Source: Brassica napus (lineage: Eukaryota > Streptophyta > Magnoliopsida > Brassicales > Brassicaceae). From it: a DNA stretch of 64,000 nucleotides. Shown piece after piece: positions 33,201 to 43,532 of this stretch. A program made the position numbers and the translations under genes. The DNA lies in contig NC_063448.1 in NCBI RefSeq assembly GCF_020379485.1, positions 7,959,726 through 8,023,725 of the forward strand, given 5' to 3'. The notes beneath the pieces were generated by a model, which was not told where the DNA came from, did no database searches, and worked only from the letters and a program-made list of their open reading frames with translations. The first letter of the stretch is position 1, and the number at the start of each line of letters is the position of its first letter.

Positions 33201-33937
33201 CGTCAAGGTTAGGCATTCCAGCGACAGCTACTCTTTCAGAGATCAATGAGGATGGAAACTGGCTGCTCCCTCCTGCTCGTTCAGAAGAACTTCTAAACCT
33301 CCAAGTTTATCTTACTGAACTCACATTAACTGCAGGAAAAGACCGTTATGAATGGGTGCTGGAAGATAAACCTCTAACTAAGTTTGTGACTAGAGATGTC
33401 TATACTAAGCTGAAGGGGGAGACTCAAACATTACCATGGACAAAATTGGTGTGGATCAAAGGTGGTGTCCCTAAACATAGTTTTCTCACTTGGCTCTTTG
33501 CTCTTGACCGATGTCCAACTCGTGATCGCCTCCTCCGATGGGGCCTGCAAACAGACTCTAACTGTCTTCTCTGCAACATGGCTGATGAGTCTCGGGACCA
33601 TCTTTATTTTCTGTGCCCTTTTGCGTGGAGTCTATGGACATTAGTGGCGCAAAGATGTAGACTTGTCTCCGACAGACGTTGGGATCACTGCCTCACTCAA
33701 CTACAATCACTATCAGGCAACAAATATGTGAGAAGGGTTACCTTGTTGGGATGGCAATCAACCGTTTATTGGATTTGGAGTGAAAGGAACAATAGACTAC
33801 ATCGAAACTCTTACCGCACGGTGGATGCTCTGTTTCGTCTTCTCGACAGACAAATTAGAGATAAGTTTTTGAGTCATCGTGATCACAATCCCCTTCTGGC
33901 TTCGAAACTTATGCAAATCTGGCTCCCATCTGATTGA
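30281..33937 (+). pseudogene. LINE ORF2: endonuclease-reverse transcriptase with two in-frame TGA stops
   Basis: One frame of about 1218 codons is open except for TGA at 33083-33085 and 33101-33103. The domains are: apurinic-type endonuclease, residues 1-245 ([30 protein letters not shown]); reverse transcriptase, about 445-720 ([40 protein letters not shown]); and a zinc-binding RVT region, about 1050-1125 (CLLCNMADESRDHLYFLCP). Catalytic Asp residues are present. There is no RNase H tail, unlike the other LINE. Both stops sit in the linker after the RT core, so a truncated protein with endonuclease and RT could still form. No frameshift is present. Confidence 0.88.
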
Positions 33938-34331
33938 CTCTCTCTCTACGGACTGATCGAAGTTGTTTCCACCATCAACATCCACAATTGGGCCATAAGT
34001 GTGGTTATATCTGATCTTTAACTATTGGGTTTGTTTTTAACTATTAGATTGTTTTTATGGGGTTGTTTTCTACTGGCTTTGGGCCGTTTAACTATAGCCT
34101 TTGGGCTTGAAACTCTTTTGTATTTTTTCTGCAATTTCAATATGAAAGCCATTAGTCAAAAAAACAAGAAAGACGATGACGTTGACTGATTCAAGCAATG
34201 GCGACGACGTTTGAGTTAACAAGAATAATTTTTATTTCTATTAAAATTAAAATTTCAATAAAAAAATGTTTTTTCTGATAAAAAAATGAATTTTGGTTTG
34301 GTTTAAAAGTTTAAAATTATTTGGTTAATAG

Positions 34332-35164
34332 TAGGGGTGTCAATTCGGGCTGGCCCGGCCCGGCCCGGCCCAAACCCGCTAAGCCCGTAAATATTTGAGC
34401 CCGGCCCGGCCAGGCCCGAAAATAATTTGGGCCTACAATTCAAAGCCCGGCCCGGCCCTTATAGGGCTATAGGGCTTTTCGGGCTTTTGTGGGCTTTTCG
34501 AAAAATAATTTGTCATTGTCACTTCCATCGTTTTAATACATGTGAATTTTCATTAAAAAAAAGAGTTTCATTTAAAAAATATAAAAAAATATATAAAGTG
34601 AGTTTAAAATTTTCTTCTCTATCACAATTTTTTTATTTTTTCGTATGCTTTAAAAACATTTTATACACAAACCAAATTTAATAAGATTTAAATACTCAAT
34701 TATCAATTAAAACAAAAAAATATAAGAGAACAAAATTTATGATAAACATGGTCAAACGATTCATACTTTGTATTTTGAAAATAAAAAAATGTTGTACATG
34801 AAAGAAGAAGGTACTTTTGTAAAATTTAAAATGTAACACTTGTAATGATGAAACAATAAAGTGCATTAACAACTTTTATATTTGCTTTATTAGAGTTTGA
34901 ATAAAAATATTAAAATAATATATCAATATTAATAATAGTTTCGATTACAAGAAAGAAGGATAATATTTACGCTAAAATATAAATTTCGGGTTTTCGGGCC
35001 GGCCCTAGCCAAAACGGGCTTAAGCCCAAAATACCCAAAGCCCAAATAGGCTTAGCCCGAAAGGCCCAATTTTTGTTTGGGCTTATAAAGCTAAGCCCAA
35101 GCCCAGTAATTTTTAGGGCTTGGCGGGTTCGGGCTACGGGCTTCGGCCCTAATTGACATGTCTA
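34332..35164. mobile_element. hAT-type non-autonomous element with GGCCC-rich ends
   Basis: The left end TAGGGGTGTCAATTCGGGC pairs with the reverse-complemented right end TAGACATGTCAATTAGGGC. The 8-bp target duplication GTTAATAG is exact (34324-34331 and 35165-35172). An 8-bp duplication and TAGGG-type ends are diagnostic of hAT elements. Subterminal regions are dense in GGCCCGG/CGGGCTT motifs, probable transposase-binding sites. The 400-bp centre is AT-rich and non-coding. Confidence 0.88.
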
Positions 35165-35260
35165 GTTAATAGTAACCCAATAAAAACAAGCTCTATGGAT
35201 AATTAAATTTAGAAATCTCTGTTTAGAGAGAAATAGATTTGAAATTGTTAATTTGTGGAG

Positions 35261-35510
35261 AAATAAGTTTATAACTTTTAAATCATGGACATTTAAGACA
35301 ATATCATAATTCGGTTGGGATCTGGTGCTATATGATAGTTTTTGTGGGGAAATAGATTGTCGAACTCATATAATTCTGACAGTCTACATAATATCAATCG
35401 CTAGTGCTTTTATTTACACCTCTCTTTTTTTTTACCTCTTGTTTATTATAGTCCAAACATCTATTGTTAAAATTCACGAACTCTAGACAAATTCATCTTT
35501 CAGTAATCCC
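35261..35510. repeat. Dispersed repeat related, inverted, to 19985-20160
   Basis: The reverse complement of 35261-35375 matches 19985-20100 closely (blocks CTATTTCCCCAC, ACTATCATATAGCA, TGTCCATGATTTAAAA). Weaker similarity continues to about 35510. It is probably a fragment of an AT-rich transposon family. No ends are identified. Confidence 0.6.
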
Positions 35511-35953
35511 TTAGATATTTTTAAAATGGATTTATCCGATTGGAGGGTTGCACACCATTCAATACACGTAAATACAAAAAAAAATACACGTAAATTCGTC
35601 ACATATAGCCCCGCTCGAAAAGGCATCGGCTGTATCCTCTCGCAGCTCTTCTTGTTTTTCCTCTACAGGAACTATCAACATACGGTAGGATGCACCGTAT
35701 CTTGCTATACGTCTCCCTTCTGCGAAGATAAGATAAGCTCTTTTGTAAAGGTTTTGGAATCTTACCTAATCGAACAAATGCGAAAATAATTTAGTACGAT
35801 ACGTTGAATCAGGTCGCCAAAGTACTGTTTCATGTGTGCGTGCAAAAAGTTCTCTAGAATCGATTCTCATAAGACAGATACGAGTTTTTATTCCATTTTA
35901 AAATTGAACGAAAGATGCCTCCTATATATTTTGATGTTTAATTGACAGGTAGA
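35511..35953. other. Intergenic DNA, no supported gene
   Basis: One open frame of 87 codons (35526-35789) has no recognisable domain, splice context or codon pattern that supports translation. Otherwise AT-rich. Confidence 0.4.
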
Positions 35954-35962
35954 TATTAATCG

Positions 35963-36390
35963 CGGCAAATCTCCAAAATAGCACATTTCTAAGTTTATAT
36001 CACAAAAATAGCACTCAAAAACTAAAATGACCAAAATAGCACATTTCTAAGTTTATCTTTTGAAAATTTTAATTTTTTAATTTTTCAAAATTTGAAATCT
36101 TATCCCCAAAACCTCATTTCTAAACTCTAAACCCTACACCATAAACCCTAAACCCTAAACCCTAAACCCTAAACCCTAAACTCTAAACCCTAAACCCTAA
36201 ACCTTAAACTCTAAACCCTAAACCCTAAACTCTAAACCCTAAACCCTAAACTCTAAACCTTAAACCATAAACTCTAAACCCTAAGTTTGTGACTTTTGAT
36301 AAAACATTAAGTGCTATTTTTTTGACTTTTGACATTGAGTTCTAGTTTGGGAACAAAAACTTGATTTAGTGCTATTTTTGTCTTTTTCTC
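35963..36390. mobile_element. Small MULE-like element with telomere-like CCCTAAA repeats, copy 2
   Basis: The exact 9-bp target duplication TATTAATCG flanks it (35954-35962 and 36391-36399). It starts CGGCAAATCTCCAAAATAGC like copy 1 at 18648, then an AT-rich block, about 170 bp of (CCCTAAA)n variants, and a right end with GTGCTATTTTTG and TTTTTCTC. It has no coding capacity. The shared ends and internal telomere-like array show that both copies belong to one family. Confidence 0.85.
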
Positions 36391-36399
36391 TATTAATCG

Positions 36400-38401
36400 A
36401 CACACACATAGTTTATCTTTCACATAAATAAACATATCCCCAAAAGTATACATGTATTGCTTACGATTATACACACTGTGCGTTACAAAAAAATAAATTA
36501 GTTACATATTTCCATTTTATCCTAATTATAAAATAGTTTAGCCATATCCATATCTGATAATATGTACACTGAATCCCGTAAAAAGATAATTACGATGAGA
36601 ATTTAATTGTATATAGTTAGTCCAAATACACTCGATAAGGTAAAAAGATCATTAATTTCTATAAATACTTGAATTAACATGGATAAGGTTTGACTAAATA
36701 TTAATTAGTTCCTCATGTCAAAGTTAATTAGTTTCTTACCATAAGAATAATCTTTCACCTACCTAATTAATTTCAGTCAGTGTGAAAAAAAAAAGAAAAC
36801 TAAATCCTCCAGTTAACGATCGGACGGATGTTAACGCATCGATGCACAACGTACTCATTGTCTTAAAGCCCTAAAATCAACGGCGAAGATTGACTGAAGA
36901 CTGTACTTCGCTTTCGTGTCTGATAACTGACCTGAACCAAGATCTAGATTCCGACAATACAGAGCGTAAAATCCACGCGCCTTCTTATGAGAAAAAAATA
37001 TTTAAAAAGAATGGGAATTGCATCATAAATCCATCCAACAAATTATAATTCACCCACAACCTAAAAACCGTGTTTTTTCAATATACACTGTACACATTAT
37101 AAATTATTGTCATATTATCTTTCTCAACCAACCGGTAAAACCTACTAATAAAAATAATTAAAAAATATATAAAAAACTCTTAGCCACATCTTCTAATCCA
37201 TCACCACAACCGCTACGTCTCTACTCCACCATCTCTCTTTCTTTTTCAGATTATCAACAAAATCATACATGTTTTTCTGTCACATAATTCTTCTCTTTCG
37301 ATACTTCACCAAAAGAACAATCAATTGTTCTAAAAAAAAGACAACGATGAAGTCATAGACGGTAAAGCGCACACAACAATTCTTTCATTTCTTTTCCTTT
37401 TTTTAAAAATAATCTATTGATTCTCAGAATCATGCTTTTGTTTTCATACTCTATTTTCGTTTCTGTTTTTGTTTTAAAGATCCAGTGGTGAAGAACAAAC
37501 AACGATGAAAGCGTAGACGGTGAGCACACACAACAACTCTTTCATTTTTTTCTCATTTTTTTTTAAATCAATTGATTCTCACAATCATGCTTTTATTTAC
37601 ATACTCTGTTTTCGTTTCTGTTTTTATTTTACAGATCCAGTGGTGAAGAACAACAACGGCGAGTCGGTAAAAGCATCATCGTGTCAGGAAAAAGAGAGGA
37701 GATGAAGACGATCTCTATATGGTAGTAAAGAATAATGATGGTGAACGAAATGAATGTGTATCAGCTTGTCTAAAAGAAAAGAATTGAAGAAGATGAACTC
37801 GCCGTCTATACTATATTTGGTGAAATTAATAGTATAGTATATATTCTTAAGTATAGCTACCTATGTACAGTTATCATACTATTTGAGACATATTTCTATA
37901 CTACTCTTTAAAAATGTAATAATATGTATTTTTTTTTAAATTTGATAGATCTTTTCTTTGTCATTTTGTGTGATTGATTGTAATATGAAATTCATTTTTC
38001 GAGTGTTGGACAAATTTGATTATTTGGAACATTTGTTTACTATACTACTTAGACTATATGGAATATAAGATATGCAACATGCTAACCAAGTAAATGTGCT
38101 TTCAAGTGTTTAATATTGGAAAACAATTTATAGATTGTATTTGGGTTTATAGGTTTCTACCTAGGGTTTAGATTTACTAAGTAAAGGTTTGGGTATAGTA
38201 AACCATATTATATACATTTTATTTGGGTTTATACTTCCTTGACTGAGGTTTAGCTTAATCTATTTATTTAGGTTTAGGGTATATTTGGATTAGGGTTTAA
38301 TGACTAGAATTTAGGGTACGTGGCTGTATGTGTTTCTATCAAATAAAATAGTATTAATTTAATCTTTCACCCTATGGTATTCTGACCAAGTCATATCTAG
38401 C
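36400..38401. other. Intergenic region upstream of the foldback element
   Basis: AT-rich DNA with the tandem duplication at 37343-37656 described separately, and scattered telomere-like words near 38150-38340 (TAGGGTTTAG). I find no gene with supported splice structure. Confidence 0.45.
37343..37656 (+). repeat. Tandem duplication, about 157-bp units
   Basis: Two adjacent units share ACAACGATGAA, AATCATGCTTTT, TTTTCGTTTCTGTTTTT and GATCCAGTGGTGAAGAACAA. The first ends about 37499 and the second about 37656. Each resembles a short exon-intron-exon piece (TTTTACAG before GATCCAG in the second unit). It may be a duplicated exon-intron fragment of an unrecognised or dead gene. Confidence 0.6.
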
Positions 38402-38410
38402 AATACAATA

Positions 38411-39459
38411 GGACAGAGGGTGAACTTTTAAATTAACCTCACCCTTTATGACAAATCAAAGTGACACATAAACTATTAATTAAAAAATATTAAATTAAAT
38501 AAAAAATAGCTACAAAAAAATAAAAACGCTAATTTTAATGACGCTAACGCTTTCAGCTAAACCCTAAACCCTAAATCTTAAATTCTAAACCATATACCCT
38601 AAATTCTAAACTCAAATCCAAACCCCTAAACCCAAACCCTATACCCTAAACCCTAATCCTAGACCCTAAACCCAAATTATATACCCTGAACCCATAAACT
38701 AGACTATAAACCTAAACTCTATACCATAAACCCAAGTCCTAGACCCTAAACCCAAACCGTAAACCTTAAACCCAAATTATATATCCTAAACCCAAAACAT
38801 TAACTATAAATCCAAACGGTAAATCCTAAACCCAAACCGTAAATCTTAAACCCAAAACCTATACCCTAAACCCAAATCCTAGACCTAAAACCCAAATGGT
38901 AAACCCTAAACTCAAACCCCAAACTTAGATGATATAGGGTTTGGGTTAAGGTTTACGGTTTGGGTTTAGAGTCTAAGACTTGGGTTTAGGGTACATGGTT
39001 TAGGTTTATAGTCTATTTTTTTGGTTTAAGGTATGTAATTTGGTTTAGGGTCTAGGATTAGGGTTTAGGGTCTAGGATTAGAGTTTAAAGTTTACAGTTT
39101 GGGTTTAGGGTGTAGGACTTGGGTTTAGGGTATAGAGTTTAGGTTTATAGTCTAGTTTTTGGGTTTAGGGTATATAATTTGGGTTTAAGGTGTAGGATTA
39201 GGGTTTAGGGTATAGGGTTTGGGTTTAGGGGTTTGGATTTGAGTTTAGAATTTAGGGTATAGGGTTTAGAATTTAAGATTTAGGGTTTAGGGTTTAGCTG
39301 GAAGCGTTAGCGTCGTTTAAATTATCATTTTTATTTTTTGTAGCTATTTTTTATTTAATTTAATATTTTTTAGTTAATAATTTATGTGTCATTTTGATTG
39401 GTCATAAAGGATGAAGTGAATTTAAAAATTAACCATAGGGGGTGAACAAAGTTCTGTCC
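38411..39459. mobile_element. Foldback MULE-like element built from telomere-like arms
   Basis: The exact 9-bp target duplication AATACAATA flanks it (38402-38410 and 39460-39468). Its ends read GGACAGA in inverted orientation. The whole 1049 bp is two arms of about 500 bp in inverted orientation, meeting near 38930. From the outside in, each arm has an AT-rich block (TAAATTAAATAAAAAATAGC), the block GACGCTAACGCTT, then degenerate CCCTAAA/CCCAAA words. Transcribed, it would fold into one long hairpin. It ends about 245 bp upstream of the AVP1 TATA box. Confidence 0.9.
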
Positions 39460-39704
39460 AATACAATATTACCGAATGATTACAGGAAGAATAGACAGAA
39501 CCGGATAATAATTGGCGTAAATGATAGCTATTACATTACGTCAAAACGAATGTCACTTACTTAATTTTGATGCCAAAGTTGGTTATTCAGCAAATTCACC
39601 CTAAAAAGAATCTCTAGAGGTGTAGCGTAAAGAACGGTGTAACTAACCGTACCGGATTCCAACTTTCGTTGTAGAAGAAAAGAAGAGGGAGAGGAGAGCC
39701 AGTG

Positions 39705-39712
39705 TTATAAAA
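39705..39712 (+). promoter_or_regulatory. TATA box of AVP1
   Basis: TTATAAAA lies 106 bp upstream of the AVP1 start codon. The stretch from there to the ATG is CT-rich (CTCACTCCATCTCACTCTCT), typical of a highly expressed plant leader. Confidence 0.55.
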
Positions 39713-39810
39713 CCACACGATATCCTCACCTAGTTACGCCTCATTTCCTCTCACTCCATCTCACTCTCTCTTTCTCTCTGCGTTGTGTTTTGTGTGTTGT
39801 CTCGCGCGAG

Positions 39811-42781
39811 ATGGTGGCGTCAGCTTTTCTCCCGGAGCTCTGGACGGAGATCCTAATCCCTGTCTGTGCGGTGGTCGGCATCGTTTTCTCTCTCTTCCAA
39901 TGGTTCATCGTCTCTCGAGTTAGAGTCTCCGCTGACCAAGGCGCATCGTCGTCTTCCGGTGGTGCCAACAATGGTAAGAACGGCTACGGAGATTACCTCA
40001 TCGAGGAAGAGGAAGGCGTTAACGACCAGAGCGTCGTCGCCAAGTGCGCTGAGATTCAGACCGCTATATCCGAAGGTAAGATCTCATCTAACACGGTTCA
40101 GATCTCACGTTGATGCTCTTAGATCTAGGCTCTGTTTCATTCTGTTATGATTGTTGTTTGTTTTAGAACATGAAAACTACTAAGTTAGTATCTGGTCTTG
40201 TCTGAAAAGTAAATATTTGTTGAGATCTGATTTGGTGTGTGTTTGGGAACAGGTGCAACTTCGTTCCTGTTCACCGAGTACAGATACGTCGGTGTCTTCA
40301 TGGTCATCTTCGCCGCAATCATCTTCGTTTTCCTCGGCTCCGTCGAGGGATTCAGCACAGAGAACAAGCCTTGCACCTACGACGACACCAAGACCTGCAA
40401 GCCTGCTTTAGCCACCGCGGCTTTCAGCACCATCGCTTTCATCCTCGGCGCGGTCACCTCTGTTCTCTCTGGCTTCCTCGGGATGAAGATCGCCACGTAC
40501 GCCAACGCTAGAACCACCCTGGAGGCGAGGAAAGGTGTCGGAAAGGCCTTCATCGTCGCCTTCAGGTCCGGGGCCGTGATGGGGTTCCTTCTTGCTGCGA
40601 GTGGTCTCTTGGTGCTTTACATTACCATTAACGTGTTTAAGATCTATTACGGTGAGGATTGGGAAGGTCTCTTTGAGGCTATTACTGGTTACGGTCTTGG
40701 TGGTTCCTCCATGGCTCTCTTTGGTCGTGTTGGTGGTGGGATCTACACTAAAGCGGCTGATGTCGGTGCTGATCTTGTCGGTAAAATCGAGAGGAACATT
40801 CCAGAAGATGATCCAAGAAACCCAGCTGTGAGTTCATCTATGATCTTTTGTTTTTTTTTTCTTTTCTTTTATAAAGCTTCTTGACTTGCTTGTGGCACAG
40901 GTTATTGCTGATAATGTGGGTGACAATGTTGGTGACATTGCTGGTATGGGATCTGATCTCTTTGGTTCATACGCTGAAGCATCATGTGCTGCACTTGTTG
41001 TTGCTTCTATCTCTTCCTTTGGAATCAACCATGACTTCACTGCAATGTGCTACCCGTTGCTCATCAGTTCGATGGGTATCTTGGTTTGTTTGATCACAAC
41101 TCTCTTCGCCACCGACTTCTTTGAGATCAAGGCTGTTAAGGAGATTGAGCCGGCGTTGAAGAATCAGCTCATCATCTCAACTGTCATCATGACCGTTGGA
41201 ATCGCTATTGTTTCATATGTTGGCTTGCCTTCTTCCTTCACCATCTTCAACTTTGGAGCACAAAAGGTCGTCAAGAACTGGTAAGATCCTTGAATTTTGC
41301 AAATGGTTTCTATGAGAGTGCATTATTCTAATTATGGTACACATTTTTGAATTACAGGCAGCTATTCTTGTGTGTCTGTGTTGGTCTATGGGCTGGACTC
41401 ATTATTGGTTTTGTCACTGAGTACTACACTAGCAACGCCTACAGGTATGGAACCTACTTTTTACTTGATTTGAATAAGCAGATAGTATGACACAATCTAA
41501 TGTCCTTGTTTTGTTCTTGCAGCCCTGTGCAAGATGTGGCAGACTCATGCAGAACCGGTGCAGCCACCAATGTTATTTTCGGATTAGCTCTTGGTTACAA
41601 ATCCGTTATTATTCCAATCTTTGCTATTGCTGTCAGTATATTCGTTAGCTTCAGCTTCGCTGCTATGTATGGTGTTGCCGTTGCTGCTCTAGGGATGCTC
41701 AGCACCATCGCCACTGGTTTGGCGATTGATGCTTACGGCCCCATCAGTGACAATGCTGGTGGTATTGCTGAGATGGCTGGAATGAGCCACCGCATCCGTG
41801 AAAGAACCGATGCTCTTGATGCAGCTGGTAACACCACTGCCGCTATTGGAAAGGTATGGGGAACTGTAAACCTCTTAGTGCTGCTTGTTACCTTTGCTTT
41901 TGATTTAATATGATTCTGGTTTGTTTTGTTTCAGGGATTTGCTATTGGCTCAGCTGCTCTAGTCTCCTTGGCTCTGTTCGGTGCCTTTGTGAGCCGTGCA
42001 GGAGTCCACACCGTAGATGTTTTGACCCCAAAGGTTATCATTGGGCTTCTTGTTGGTGCCATGCTTCCTTACTGGTTCTCAGCCATGACGATGAAGAGTG
42101 TAGGAAGTGCAGCGCTTAAGATGGTTGAAGAAGTTCGCAGGCAGTTCAACACCATCCCTGGACTCATGGAAGGTACCGCAAAACCAGACTACGCCACGTG
42201 CGTCAAGATCTCCACCGACGCTTCCATCAAGGAGATGATTCCTCCTGGTTGCCTTGTTATGCTCACACCTCTCATTGTTGGTTTCTTCTTTGGTGTTGAG
42301 ACTCTCTCTGGTGTTCTCGCTGGCTCCCTTGTTTCCGGTGTTCAGGTATATAATCTTCTCTCAGTTCTCTTGTGAATAACTGAACATATATGTGCTCATT
42401 AACGTTCTTGTTTGATATGAAACAGATTGCTATTTCTGCTTCTAACACTGGTGGTGCCTGGGACAACGCCAAGAAATACATTGAGGTACATAACTGTTTT
42501 TCTTTATTATAGCTTAAATGGAAACCATTTTAAGAGATGAAATCAAGTTCTTAAATTATGAGAGTTGTTTTCAGGCGGGTGTATCAGAGCATGCAAAGAG
42601 TCTGGGACCAAAGGGTTCAGAGCCACACAAGGCAGCTGTGATTGGAGACACCATTGGAGACCCTTTGAAGGATACATCAGGGCCTTCGTTGAACATCTTG
42701 ATCAAGCTAATGGCTGTTGAGTCTCTTGTCTTTGCTCCCTTCTTTGCCACTCACGGTGGTATCCTTTTCAAGTATCTCTAA
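39811..42781 (+). CDS. AVP1: Vacuolar proton-pumping pyrophosphatase, type I
   Basis: The spliced model has eight exons: 39811-40075, 40253-40827, 40901-41280, 41358-41444, 41523-41853, 41935-42345, 42426-42485, 42575-42781. All have GT-AG borders and give 771 residues (Arabidopsis AVP1 has 770). The enzyme splits pyrophosphate and pumps protons into the vacuole. The pyrophosphate/Mg site is visible as [20 protein letters not shown] followed by [28 protein letters not shown], and [14 protein letters not shown] with [10 protein letters not shown]. The sequence [10 protein letters not shown] has Ala where potassium-independent enzymes have Lys, so this is the K+-dependent class. About 16 hydrophobic segments are spread over the chain. 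No reading-frame damage is seen. Identification is firm; introns were placed by eye. A foldback transposon sits just upstream. Confidence 0.97.
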
Positions 42782-43206
42782 ACTCAACTCTTGAGTGAAG
42801 AAGAAAGATGATGATGAAGAAGAAGATATTGGCTATCGATTCAAAACTCAAAACTCTCTTTTTTTAGCAATTCTTGTTTTCGTTTTGCGTACGTAGGTGG
42901 TTAAAAGTTAAAACATGTTTTTGTTGATGGGAGCTCTCATTTAAAGAACCAAACCAAATGATGACTCTCCCTCTCTCTTTCTTTATATCTTTTTGTGCTG
43001 TCTAGAATTTAGAAAACCACCAAGTATTTGAGACTTGTTTTTAGCCTTATTTCTCTCCCTGCTTTGTTTTTCTTATGTTGTTTTGGTCTTCTTCGGGACG
43101 TATGGGAATTGTCGGCTTTAAGTGAGTGAAACCTATTCCACGACGATCTGTTAATTCTGGCATATATAAGGGCATCTGTTACTATGGTCTCTTGTGTATA
43201 ATCAGA
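42782..43206. other. AVP1 3' UTR and short spacer
   Basis: T-rich sequence following the AVP1 stop, probably its 3' UTR for the first 250-300 bases. No separate gene is seen before the orphan exon at 43207. Confidence 0.5.
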
Positions 43207-43419
43207 ATGCTCTTGAACAGTTGGAGAGATTGGACATGGCTTTTGAGTCTACTATCAAGAAGGATTTGTTTGGGAGGTTGCATCAGGTTTACAGGAAGCA
43301 AATGTTTGATGGTGGGGAGGTCCACTCGGTGAGGAAAAAAACAGAGCAGAAGCTGCTCAACAGTGGCTTTGTTCTTCCCATCAACGGCTCATCACCATCT
43401 TTTAAAAAAAAATTGTAGG
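43207..43419 (+). pseudogene. Orphan coding exon, probable remnant of a lost gene
   Basis: An acceptor-like TATAATCAG precedes an open stretch of 70 codons beginning NALEQLERLDMAFESTIKKD and containing GRLHQVYRKQMFDGGE, ending at TAG after a run of Lys codons. Composition and the charged, helix-like pattern look like real protein rather than chance. I cannot name the family. In Arabidopsis three genes (At1g15700, 15710, 15720) lie between AVP1 and the CobW gene. This exon occupies that slot, so it may be what remains of one of them (inference). No partner exon is found upstream. Confidence 0.5.
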
Positions 43420-43532
43420 TTTTGGTGGATTACGTTAGAATCGAAATAAACTGTTGTTTCCTTTTTGGAAATACTGAAGTGTGAAAATAATAAAAGCGTT
43501 TAGTGTGTTTTTCATATTCGTCTTCTTAATAA

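Larger units (their letters stand above)
28300..34162 (+). mobile_element. LINE (L1-type non-LTR retrotransposon), nearly intact
   Basis: A 12-bp target duplication AACAAGAAAGAC (28288-28299 and 34163-34174) brackets the element, which ends in a short A-run. It has a very short leader (47 bases), ORF1 and ORF2 in sequence, and a 3' UTR of about 225 bases. The short leader suggests slight 5' truncation. It is much better preserved than the LINE at 20839: ORF1 is uninterrupted and ORF2 carries only two stops. Confidence 0.9.
27682..35260. repeat. Second inverted-repeat pair, arms 27688-27870 and about 34232-35260
   Basis: The left arm (from ATTTCAAATCTATTTCTCTC) pairs in reverse complement with 35173-35257 and 34232-34331. 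Shared blocks include the AACCAAACCAAAAT and TTTTTATCAGAAAA equivalents. The loop holds the second LINE, and the right arm is split by the hAT-type element. No transposase is seen and I cannot assign a family. The left arm abuts the outer end of the shell transposon. Confidence 0.55.
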
